Shown piece by piece: positions 23,059 to 33,390 of a DNA stretch of 64,000 nt (the stretch's first letter is position 1; each line of letters opens with the position of its first letter). This stretch comes from Stomoxys calcitrans. Its lineage: Eukaryota > Arthropoda > Insecta > Diptera > Muscidae. A model generated the notes under the pieces. It worked only from the letters and a program-made list of their open reading frames with translations. It was not told the DNA's origin and searched no databases. The translations under genes and the position numbers were made by a program. The stretch covers positions 206,633,772-206,697,771 of the forward strand of contig NC_081553.1 in assembly GCF_963082655.1 (NCBI RefSeq), given 5' to 3'.

Positions 23059-24527
23059 TTATTATAATTTAGTGAATTAGTTTGTTACACCCAAAAGGAA
23101 GAGAGAGAGATCCATTGATGGGTATATCGATCGACTCAGAATCACTTTCTGATTCGATTTAGCTATGTCCGTCTGTCTGTCTGTCCGTCTGTCCATGTTA
23201 ATTTGTGTACAAAGTACAGGTCGCAGTTTTCATCCGATCGTCTTCAAATTTGGTACAGACATGTTTTTCGGCCTAAAGACGAAGCCTATTGAAATTGGAA
23301 AAAATCTGTTCAGATTTGGATATAGCTCTCATATATATGTTCGTCCGATTTTCAGTAATAATGCAATAAAATTGTCATTTGTTACCCGATTGTCTAGAAA
23401 TTTGGCATGAAGGGTTTGCTTATGACCCCCGATATTATAGGTGAATTTCATAGAAATCGGTACAGATTTGCATATAGCTCTCATATATATGTTCGTCCGA
23501 TTTTCAGTAATAATGCAATAAAATGGTCGTTTGTTAACCGATTCTCTCGAAATCGGGCAGGAAGGATTTTCTAATGACTCTCGGTATTGTTGGTGAATTT
23601 CATGGAAATCGGTTCAGATTTAGATATAGATCTCTTATATATATATATCGCCCGATTTTAACTTTTAGAGTCACAGCAAACGCATTTATTGACCCATCTT
23701 GGCAAAATTTTGCAAAACCCATTCCTCGACGACTGCCGCAGTATCTGAGAAGTTTGCTCGAAATCGGTTCAGATTTAGATATAGCTCCCATATATATGTT
23801 CGTCCGATTTTCAGTAATAATGCAATAAAATGGTCTTTTGTTAACCGATTTTCTCGAAATTTGGCAGGAGGGATTTTTTCTTAACTCTCAATATTTCTGG
23901 TGAATTTCATGGAAATCGGTTCAGATTTAGATATAGCTCTCTTATATATTTATCGCCTGATTTTAACTTTTAGAGTCACAGCAAACGCATTTATTGACCC
24001 ATCTTGCCAAAATTTTGCAAAACCCATTCCTCGACGACTGCCGCAGTATCTGAGGAGTTTGCTCGAAATCGGTTCAGATTTACATATAGCTCCCATATAT
24101 ATGTTCGTCCGATTTTCAGTAATAATGCAATAAAATGGTGTTTTATTAGCCGATTTTCTCGAAATTTGGCAGGAGAGATTTTCTCTAGACTCTCAATATT
24201 GCTGGTGAATTTCATAGAAATCGGCCCAGATTTAGATATAGCTGTCATATATGTATATGGCCAGATTTTCACCCCAAGAGCCACTGCAAGCGCATTTTTT
24301 AACCAATCTTGCCAAAATTTTGCACAACGCTTTCCTCGACGACTACTACATTATCTGAGAAGTTTGCTCGAAATCGGTTCAGAAGTAGATATAGCTCTCA
24401 TATATATGTTCCTCAGATTTTGGGTTATTTGCCATAATGTTGTCATTTGTCAACCATAGTTTTAACAGTTTGAACATATTTGCTCGCCGAGGTCCATTAA
24501 AAATTGATTCAGAATTGGGTGATTTGA

Positions 24528-24596
24528 TTCATTGTAAAGGGTGATTTTCATTGTAAAGGGTGATTCATTGTAAAGGGTAAAGGGTGATTCATTGTA
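24528..24596. repeat. Short tandem repeats of insertion flank plus element tip
   Basis: The word CATTGTAAAGGGTGA, made of C-element flank (CATTGTA) and transposon tip (AAGGGTGA), is repeated about four times with small variations before the real element starts at 24597. Confidence 0.8.
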
Positions 24597-25203
24597 AAGG
24601 GTGATTTTTTTGAGGTTAGGATTTTCATGCATTAGTATTTGACAGATCACGTGGGATTTCAGACATGGTGTCAAAGAGAAAGATGCTCAGTATGCTTTGA
24701 CATTTCATCATGAATAGACTTACTAACGAGCAACGCTTGCAAATCATTGAATTTTATTACCAAAATCAGTGTTCGGTTCGAAATGTGTTCATTCACCGTA
24801 ACGTTGCGTCCAACAGCATCTTTGAAAAAATACGGTCCAATGATTCCACCAGCGTACAAACCACACCAAACAGTGCATTTTTCGGGATGCATGGGCAGTT
24901 CTTGAACGGCTTCTGGTTGCTCTTCACTCCAAATGCGGCAATTTTGCTTATTTACGTAGCCATTCAACCAGAAATGAGCCTCATCGCTGAACAAAATTTG
25001 TCAAAATTTGAACACATTTCGAACCGAACACTGATTTTGGTAATAAAATTCAATGATTTGCAAGCGTTGCTCGTTAGTAAGTCTATTCATGATGAAATGT
25101 CAAAGCATACTGAGCATCTTTCTCTTTGACACCAAGTCTGAAATCCCACGTGATCTGTCAAATACTAATGCATGAAAATCCTAACCTCAAAAAAATCACC
25201 CTT
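24597..25203 (-). mobile_element. Palindromic Tc1/mariner-superfamily derivative, copy 1
   Basis: 607 bp flanked by TA. Its two 194-bp arms (24597-24790 and 25010-25203) are near-perfect inverted repeats. Each arm holds the terminal AAGGGTGATTTTTTTGAGG and the start of a transposase frame, MNRLTNEQRLQIIEFYYQNQ, a helix-turn-helix N-terminus of the DUF4817-like IS630/Tc1/mariner transposases. The 219-bp centre, read on the minus strand, holds FSDEAHFWLNGYVNKQNCRI, WSEEQPEAVQELPMHPEK and CTVWCGLYAGGIIGPYFF, i.e. the first catalytic Asp region of the DDE domain. The rest of the DDE domain is absent. It is a non-autonomous, fold-back-like deletion derivative. Confidence 0.85.
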
Positions 25204-25272
25204 TACTTATAGGGTAGGTGTAGGGTATTATACGGCACCGCCCGACTTTTGCCCTTCCTCACTGCTTTCAAT

Positions 25273-26151
25273 TTGAATTAGCTATTCAAGAAACTTTGTT
25301 CATCATGGAATGTCCTACATGTCGATATGTGTGTCGCAATCGCTTTGCTTTTTAAAGAGGTTTTTTAGGCAAAAATAAAAACACAATTGATACGTGCTTT
25401 AATTTTTGCCATACCTCCTGGTTGGCGCAAAAAACGAAAAAACGGAGAATTGCGCCGAAACCTTTTCCATGAAAAGAGTATCAAATTTTGCCGTAATTGA
25501 TTCCATGGAATGTTTCCCAATGGGCCTTAAACACAACTGGAGCAAAATGACGAACAGTTTAAGATGATGCATGAATTTCCTCCAAATTCATAAAGAGTCT
25601 TAGATTGATGCTGCTTTAAAGAGAAGTAAAGAAAGAGAAAAAACTCTAAGGATGTGAGAAAACGTGCCTTTGATATATTTGAAATATTTTGAATGATTAC
25701 GGATAATAAATTTTAACAATTTCTTAGGAATTTCATTTGAATTGCAGGCTTAAATTTGTAAATTTACAAAAAAAAAGTGGTTCATCGGATTTTTGAGTTG
25801 AATAACAATGCCTTTAGCTGAACACTTGAAATCAGTGCAATGGAATCTCACTTTAAGCGGATTATTTTTTCAGCAAAAAAAACCTTACTCTTTAATTTAA
25901 ATTAAAAGGTAGACTTCAAGTGTTTAAGTGCATTTAATTATACAATATTGGGGTGATTGACTTAGAATCACTTTTTGAGGCGATCTATCCACGTCTGTGT
26001 TTTTTTCTGCCTGTCTTCACTTGAATTTTTCTAATCAACAAGTTAGATTGATAGCTTCGCTATACTCTCTCTCTCTGCTGGTGCCATGAGTATGGCACCA
26101 GCTCTATTAGGTCTACATTACTCAGTTGGTTTTACTTTTAATTACATAAAA
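25273..26151. other. Low-repeat stretch with degenerate C head and a small hairpin
   Basis: Mostly AT-rich DNA without recognisable genes. About 25950-26040 resembles a decayed C (GTCY) end (GACTTAGAATCACTTTTTGA, then CTGTGTTTTTTTCTGCCTGTC). Confidence 0.5.
26077..26102. other. 10-bp-stem inverted repeat
   Basis: GCTGGTGCCA, a 6-base loop, then TGGCACCAGC. Perfect stem; function unknown. Confidence 0.7.
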
Positions 26152-26328
26152 GAGGTGGTTATCTCCTTCTAGTGCTGGCAACACTTGTGAGGTATTTAAT
26201 TTAGGTAATCAGCCGTTCAAACTTCTTTACTAAGTGATGTCGCAATGCGACAAGCCTTTCCGACTCGGCTATCAAAAAGAGGTCCCTGTCACCATTGAGC
26301 TTAAACTTGTATTGGACAGCACTCATAT
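26152..26328 (+). repeat. tRNA-derived SINE, copy 3 (body only)
   Basis: Shares GTGCTGGCAACACTTGTGAG, CCGACTCGGCTATCAAAAAG and TTGAGCTTAAACTTG with the full copies. The tRNA-like head is missing and the tail stops at the LINE fragment that follows. Confidence 0.75.
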
Positions 26329-26752
26329 AGCAGAAGCAGTTCCCCTGCGGTTGGCTTCGTTATGTCAGCCATATAAAGATTGTACAGGACGGGCCCAACG
26401 ACAGATTCCTGCAGGACACCAGTCCTGATACTTTTCAAGACTGTCGCTGTCACCTTGAATGATCTTTCGTTGTGTTGGTCCTCCACAATTTCAATGATGA
26501 AACCATCAAAGCCTTAACATCTGCATTTTGTGCACTAGCCCCTCCTGCCAAACCGTATCGAAGGCCTTTGCAAAGACCAGGCTCGCCGCTGTTGTGACCG
26601 TTCGTTTGTTAAACCCCTTTTATGACTCTATTCGACAGGCCTATTAGTGCATGCGTTGTAGAAGTCTATTGCCTAAAGCCCAACTTGAACTCCCGTAGTA
26701 TCAGAGACTTCTCGATGTAATCGTTCATAGCCTGGAGAATAAGAATCTCAAC
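26329..26752 (-). pseudogene. Jockey-like LINE reverse-transcriptase fragment
   Basis: Minus strand reads QAMNDYIEKSLILREFKLGF, HALIGLSNRVIKG, ASLVFAKAFDTVWQEGLVHK, MEDQHNERSFKVTATVLKSI, RTGVLQESVVGPVLYNLYMA. These match RT blocks from FRxGxST through AFDTVW to GVPQGSVLGPxLYNLY, in order. In the PQGS block Pro and Gly are changed (LQES). The YADD block is absent; the frame breaks where the SINE piece joins. Inactive. Confidence 0.75.
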
Positions 26753-28412
26753 AAGTAAAAAGGCATTAAGTTTAACCGGGCTGAACTTTGGATACCCACC
26801 ACCATTCGTCAACACCATTTAACCACAACAAGTAAAGAGGCGTTAAGTTCGGCCGGGCCGAACTTTGAATACCCACCACCTCGGGTATATAGACATGTCC
26901 GTCCTGCTATCTATTGAAATCACGCTACACTCTTCAAAAATAGAGGTATTGAGCTGAAACTTTGCACAGATTCTTTTTTTGTCCATAAGCAGATTAAGTT
27001 CAAAGATGGGCTATATCGGACTATATCTTGATATAGCCCCCATATAGACCGATCCGCCGGTTTAGGGTTTAAGGCCCATAAAAGCCACATTTATTATCCG
27101 ATTTTGCTGAAATTGGGAACAGTGAGTTGTGTTAGACCCTTCAACATCCTTCATCAATTTGGCCCAGATCGGTCCAGATTTGCATATAGCTGCCATATAG
27201 ACCGATCCTCCGATTTAAGGTCTTAGGCCCATCAAAGCCACATTTATTATCCGATTTTGCTGAAATTTGGGGCAGTGAGTTGTGTTATGCCCTTCAACAT
27301 CCTTCATGAATTTGGCCCAGATCGGTCCAGATTTGGATATAGCTGCCATATAGGCCGATCCTCCGATTTAGGGTCTAAGGCCCATAAAAGGCGCATTTAT
27401 TATCCGAGGTCGCCGAAAGTTTGGACAGTGAGTTGTGTTAGACCCTTCGACATTCTTCGTTAATTTGGCTCAGATCAGTCCAGATTTGGATATAGCTGCC
27501 ATATAGGCCGATACTCCGATTTAGTGTCTTATGCCCATAAAAGGCGCATTTATTGTCCGATTTTGCCAAAATTTGGGACAGTGAGTAGTGTTAGACCCTT
27601 CAACATCCTTCATCAATTTGGCCCAGATCGGTCTAGATTTGCATATAGCTGCCATATAGACCGATCCTCCAATTTAGGGTCTTAGGCCCATAAAAGCCAC
27701 ATTTATTATCCAATTTTGCGGAAATTTTGGACAGTGAGTTGTGTTATCCCCTTCAACATCCTCCGTCAATTTGGCTCAGATCGGTCCAGATTTGGATATA
27801 GCTGCCATATAGGCCGTTCCTCCGATTTAGGGCCTTAGGCCCATAAAAGGCGCATTTATTGTCCGATGTCGCCGAAATTTGGGACAGTGAGTTAAGTTAA
27901 GCCCCTTCATATACTTCTGCATTATGGGACCGACCGGTCCAGATTTTAATATAGCAGCCATATAGACCGATCTCTCGGTTTTAGGTTTTGGGGCAGTTAA
28001 AAGCGCATTTATTGTCCGATGTCACCGCAATTTGGGACATTAAGTTGTGATAGGCCCTTCTACACCCTTCTTCAATTTCACTCGGATCGGATGAGATTTG
28101 GATATAGCTGCCATATAGACCGATCTTCCTATTTAGGATCTTATGCCCATAAAAGGCGCATTTATTGTCCAATGTTGCCGAAATTTGGGACAGAGAGTTA
28201 AGTTACGCCCCTTCACATGTTTCTGCAATGTGGTCTAGATCGATCAAGATTTGCATATAGCTGCCATATAGACCGATATCTCGATTTAAAGTCCTGGCCC
28301 CAAAAAAGGCACATTTATAATACGATTTGACCGAAATTTGACACATTGACTTATGTTAGGCTTTTCGACATCCATGTTGTATATTGTTCAGATCGGTTTA
28401 TTTTCAGATATA
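26752..28412 (+). repeat. Family A element with two inverted terminal heads
   Basis: The body, units and (GTCY) remnant run in plus orientation from about 26890 (GACATGTCCGTCCTGCTATC) to 28412. Its left side carries two successive copies of the A palindrome end in the opposite orientation (AACAAGTAAAAAGGCATTAA at about 26753, and AACAAGTAAAGAGGCGTTAA at about 26828). The right palindrome end is missing; a MITE lies at the right boundary. Confidence 0.8.
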
Positions 28413-28587
28413 TTGGGTTGCCCAAAAAGTTATTGCGGATTTTTCATATACTTTTTTCTAAAGCAAGCTAAAAGTAACAGCTGATAACTGACAAAAGAAA
28501 GAATGCAATTACAGAGTCACAAGCTGTGAAAAAATTTGTCAACGCCGACTATATGAAAAATTCGCAATTACTTTTTGGGCAACCCAA
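28413..28587 (-). mobile_element. Mariner-like MITE, copy 2 (internally deleted)
   Basis: Both inverted ends present (TTGGGTTGCCCAAAAAGTTA and TACTTTTTGGGCAACCCAA), TA on both sides. At 175 bp it lacks about 60 bp next to its left end compared with full copies. Confidence 0.9.
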
Positions 28588-30464
28588 TATATGAGTTGTG
28601 GTATGGGTATAGTATGGTGCATACCACCCCGTTTATGGCAATCTATACCCATATCATTAACTTTAATTAAGACATCATTGATAAATCTCCTGTGTTTATT
28701 CTCTAGGTACTCATTATGCCACAAAGAGGTCCACTCATAATTGCAATTACCAAATTTTCCCATTCATTTTTCAATAATCCCAAAACCATAAGGTCCCAAC
28801 ATTGGTCATGCTTCAGGCATTAAAGAAACCATTTCGGAACTCCTCTCCCTATTTTAATGTCAAATTTATGCCATAAAAAAATATTATTCCATTAAATATT
28901 TGCCTATTGATTTTCTAAATTTTGCATATTTATTCAACATTACCAAATCATTTCTATATTTTTTTTCAAGTTTTCTACCCTCCAACAATAAAGAGTCTCA
29001 ATGAAACCACTAAAGATGATCCCCGAATTGTTTATGCATCTCTATGGCAAAATACTCAAGAGTTGTTTTATTTGTTTATTTATTTTTTTTTACCCCAATG
29101 CATGCCATAGCCAAATGCTTTTTGGTTTTTAATCTGTGGCTCGAGTTAACTTCAATCTGCATATCAATGACTAGTGGGGAGGTGCATTTCCAAAATGCTA
29201 CAACCTCCCCCAAAAATAGAAAAACATTTGGCTTGTTTTGATTTTATTTGGGGATTTTGTGCCCTTGTCGAAACTTCATGGAAATAGATTCTAAAACACT
29301 TTAGGCCGTCTTTTGCCGTTTATATTAACCCAACAGCCTCCCCGCCTCCCCTTCTCGCAGCATGGTCTAGCACGCACTCCTAGAATAGAAATATTTTCCA
29401 ATGCCAGCTGCTAGGGAAATCTATAGCAACCCTCCATCATCGATGACTTCCTACCCAGTTCCTGGTGGGTTACACTTCGCTACACACCCAATGCTTAAAA
29501 TTGCTTAATTCACTGTAAAACGCTATATTTAAATTATTATTGTTGTTGTTATTGTTACTGTTCTCTGCTGTTATTGCCGTGTTCAGAAGTTTGCAACACG
29601 AGAAAAATTCAGGACAAAACTTTTCTTTGCCATGACAGCAGGGGCTTAATGAGTTCACTCCTATAAGAAATTCCAAAAAAAAAAAAAACGATTTTTGCCT
29701 TTTGTTGCCAAAGCAACACCCACACACTCGCACACACACACACGCGCAAAAACCTATTTGCTTACCACCGCAATCACCACCTCAACCAACACCAACTCAA
29801 GGCAAGTGATTTTATGCTTATGTGGAATTTCTCCATCACAAAAGTCGAAAATCTTAATGCTTTGATCTAAGTGTGTTTGTCGGAGGTTTAACACACGCAT
29901 AGTTAAGTTTGAGCTGAGGCAAATTGGGAAAATGGAAAAATGGTTTTTACTTCACTTACTGCCAATGTTGATCAAATGTTAATATGCAAAGAGGTTTAGA
30001 GTAGCATTCATTAAAAAATGACTTCAAGCGGGTTTGCTTTTCATCAAAAGATTTATGAAGGGCAAAAAAAAAAAAAAAACGGCCAGAGGTAGGCCTAAAC
30101 AGGTAGATGAAGTATAAGAGGAAAAAAATGGAAATGGTTGTATCGGGGAACGAAGAAAAGATAAAAGTTAAAGAAAAAGAATGGAAGAATGGAAGAATTG
30201 TGAACTAAAGGACAGACAATCGAAAAGACGAAAAAATTGGATGGCTAGTCAAACGAGGATCCAATAATTGTTAAAAAAAAGCCGTAGAGCTTTGGAAACG
30301 CCAACAATAAAACCCACCAGGGTGGGATCTTTGACCCTCAAGCATCAATAACTCAGCGAGTTTTTATCATATCAAAAATTGCTTTGAACTCAGTGGCTAA
30401 ATTTGTTTTTCTCTGCAAAAAAAAAAAATAATATCCAAACGCAAACCTTGATTTCCCGTAAATA
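28588..30464. other. Low-repeat stretch, no gene recognised
   Basis: AT-rich DNA with a CA-rich run at about 29718-29746, a (TTATTG)-like stretch near 29530, and A runs near 29675, 30067 and 30419. No exon, transposon domain or RNA gene that I can support. It could be intron or intergenic. Confidence 0.5.
29718..29746. repeat. (CA)n microsatellite, interrupted
   Basis: CA dinucleotides interrupted by TCG, ending in CGCGC. Confidence 0.85.
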
Positions 30465-32115
30465 TTTTTATACCCTCCACCATAAGATGGGGGGTATACT
30501 AATTTCGTCATTCTGTTTGTAACTACTCGAAATATTCGTCTGAGACCCCATAAAGTACATATATTCTTGATCGTCGTGACATTTTATGTCGATCTAGCCA
30601 TGTCCGTCCGTCTGTCCGTCCGTCCGTCCGTCCGTCCGTCCGTCCGTCTGTCTGTCGAAAGCACGCTAACTTCCGAAGGAGTAAAGCTAGCCGCTTGAAA
30701 TTTTGCACAAATACTTCTTATTAGTATAGGTCGGTTGGTATTGTAAATGGGCCATATCGGTCCATGTTTTGATATAGCTGCCATATAAACCGATCTTGGG
30801 TCTTGACTTCTTGAGCCTGTAGAGTGCGCAATTCTTATCCGATTGGAATGAAATTTTGCATGACGTGTTTTGCTATGATATCCAACAACTGTGCTAAGTA
30901 TGGTTCAAATCGGTCAATAACCTGATATAGCTGCCATATAAACCGATCTTGGGTCTTGACTTCTTGAGCCTCTAGCGTGCGCAATTCTTATCCGATCAGA
31001 ACGAAATTTTGCACAACGTGTTTTGTTATGATATCCAACAACTGTGCCAAGTATGGTTTAAATCGGTCCATAACCTGATATAGCTGCCATATAAACCGAT
31101 CTTGGGTCTTGACTTCTTGAGCCTCTAGAGTGCGCAATTCTTATCCGATTGAAATGAAATTTTGCACGATGTGTTTTCTTATTATATCCAACAACAGTGC
31201 TAAGTATGATTTAAATCGGTCCATAACCTGATATAGCTACCATATAAACCGATCTTGGGTCTTGACTTCTTGACCCTCTAGAGTGCGCAATTCTTATCCG
31301 ATTGGAATGAAATTTTGCACGACGTGTTTTGTTACGATATTCAACAACTGTGCCAAGTATGGTTCAAATCTGTTCATAACCTGATATAGCTACCATATAA
31401 ACCAATCTTGGGTCTTGACTTCTTGACCCTCTAGAGGGCACAATTCTTATCCGATTTGAATGAATTTTTGCACGAAGTATTTCGTTATGATATCCAACAA
31501 CTGTGCCAAGTATGGTTTAAATCTGTCCATAACCTGATATAGCTGCCATATAAACCGATCTTGGGTCTTGACTTCTTGAGCCTCTAGAGGGCGCAATTCT
31601 TATCCGATTTGAATGAATTTTGGCCCGACGTGTTTTGTTATGATATCCAACAACTGTGCCAAGTATGGTTTAAATCGGTTCATAACCTGATATAGCTGTC
31701 ATATAAACCGATCTGGGATCTTGACCTATAGAGGTCGCAATTATTATACGATTTGCCTGAAAAATTGTACGACGGATTCTCTCATGACCGTCAACATACG
31801 TGTTTATTATGGTCTGAATCGGTCTATAGCCCGATACAGCTTCCATATAAATCGATCTCTCTATTTTACTTCTTGAGCCCCCAAAGGGTGCAATTCTTAT
31901 TCGAATTGATTGACATTTTACACAGGTCTCCAACATATAATTTAATTGTGGTCCAAACCGGACCATATCTTGATATCGCTCTAATAGCAAAGCAAATCTT
32001 TTCTTATATCCTTTTTTGCCTAAGAAGAGATGCCGTGAAAAGAACTCGACAAATGCGATCCATGGTGGAGGGTATATAAGATTCGGCCCGGCCGAACTTA
32101 GCACGCTTTTACTTG
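30465..32115 (+). repeat. Family B element, complete reference copy
   Basis: Left end TTTTTATACCCTCCACCAT. (GTCY)n with eight consecutive GTCC at about 30615-30646. Units with GATATAGCT cores at 30771, 30924, 31077, 31230, 31383, 31536 and 31689, exactly 153 bp apart. Then a unique terminal block, TGGAGGGTATATAAGATTCG, the palindrome GGCCCGGCC within AACTT arms, and the end CGCTTTTACTTG. No protein is encoded; the frames shared between units are a by-product of 153 = 3 x 51. Confidence 0.9.
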
Positions 32116-32216
32116 TTTTTAATATTTTTTCGATTTTTATACAGCCGAAACCCATCCAGGTGGGATCCTAATTTTCTACAAAGTAGTTTCTGACCCATCA
32201 TAAAAAGAAAGATTAT
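32116..32216. other. Short spacer between B and A elements
   Basis: About 100 bp of AT-rich DNA, nothing recognised. Confidence 0.4.
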
Positions 32217-33062
32217 AAACAAGTAAAAAGGCCGGGCCGAACATTGGATACCCACCAACTTGAGAATATATGTAAATCACCTTTCGTCATCATCCGGTGA
32301 AAAATGAGCCATAGCAATTATATCGAAATATGGTCCGATTTGAACCAAACTCGGCACGGACATTGAATGGTCTAATAAGTACAAGTCATTGTCCAATTTT
32401 GCAGAACAAAATACTGGTTTTTTGGTAGCAATATTAAAATATAGGCCAGAATCTGAACCATATACGAAACGGATGTCGAAAAGCATACCATAAATTACTG
32501 TGCCAAATTTCAGCGAAATCGAAATCAGCGACAACTTACTGTCCCAAATTTCGGCGAAATCGGACCTTTTTACGGGCCCAAAACCTTAAATCGAGAGATC
32601 GGTCTATATGGCAGCTATATCCAAATTTGGACCGATTGGGGCCAAAATGAAAACAATAAAAGCGCCTTTTATGGGTCCAAGACCTAAAATCAAGAGATCA
32701 GTCTATATGGCAGCTACATCCAAATCTGCACCTATCTGAGCCAAACTGCAGAAGGATGTGGAGGAGCCTAACACAACTCGCTGTCTCAAATTTCGGCGAT
32801 AACGGATAATAAATGCGCCATTTATGGGCCCAAATCTTTAATCGAGAGATCGGACTATATGACAGCTATATCTAGATTTGGACCTGTTGGGGCCAAATTT
32901 CAACAAAATATATCCAAATTTGGACCGATTGGGCCCAAATTTCAGCAAAATCGGATAATAAATGTGGCTTTTATGGGCTTTAGAGGTCAAATCGGCGGAT
33001 CTGGGGGCTGAATCAAGATGTAGTCCGATGTAGCCCATCTTCGAGTTTAACCTGCCTATGGA
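32217..33062 (-). repeat. Family A element, minus orientation, shortened
   Basis: Begins AACAAGTAAAAAGG at the palindrome end, where one palindrome arm is deleted (GGCCGGGCCGAAC remains). A-type units run on the minus strand to the GATGGGCT-like segment near 33035. The (GTCY)n end is missing: the sequence switches to a second A head at 33063. Confidence 0.75.
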
Positions 33063-33125
33063 AAAATCAATTAAAAAGGCGTTAAGTTCGGCCGGGCCAA
33101 ACTTTGGACACCCACCACCACGGGT
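33063..33125 (-). repeat. Second family A head fragment
   Basis: AAAAAGGCGTTAAGTTCGGC and CACCCACCACCACGGGTGTA; only the terminal 60 bp of an A element. Confidence 0.75.
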
Positions 33126-33390
33126 GTAGATATAAATAGCTCCCATATATATGTTCGTCCGATTTTGGATAATTTGCAATAATGTTGTCAATTGTCAACC
33201 GTAGTTAGTATAGTTTGAACAGATTTGCTCCAAATTTACGGGTTGTTTAATAACCCATCTGGTAATGTCCGTCGAGGTCCATCAAAATTGGTTTAGAATT
33301 GGATACATCTCCTACATTGTACTTATAGGGTAGGTGTAGGGTATTACACAGTCGGCATCGCCCGATTTTCGCCCTTCCTTACAGGTTTTT
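33126..33390 (+). repeat. Family C terminal fragment
   Basis: Last C unit (ATATATGTTCGTCCGATTTT) through to the hairpin end (TAGGGTAGGTGTAGGGTATT, CGGCATCGCCCGATTTTCGC, CTTACAGGTTTTTT). Confidence 0.8.

Larger units (their letters stand above)
23059..25272 (+). repeat. Family C element, with inserted palindromic transposon
   Basis: Starts at TTATAATTTAGTGAATTAGT, then GTTACACCCAAAAGGAAGAG, a (GTCY)n run near 23168-23192, and C units of about 152-153 bp (TTCGTCCGATTTTCAGTAAT alternating with TCACAGCAAACGCATTTATT). The hairpin end (GGGTAGGTGTAGGGTATTAT, GCCCGACTTTTGCCC) appears at 25207-25272, after a 607-bp insertion at 24597-25203. TA flanks the insertion on both sides. Confidence 0.85.

Noticed and set aside
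24710..25129. 139-codon frame as an intact transposase gene
   Set aside because: It crosses from the N-terminal arm through the antisense centre into the inverted arm. The C-terminal part is the reverse complement of the start, so it is an artefact of the palindrome.
31995..32080. TATA-box promoter (GGTATATAAGATTC)
   Set aside because: It is a fixed part of the family B terminal block in every copy; nothing downstream looks like a gene.
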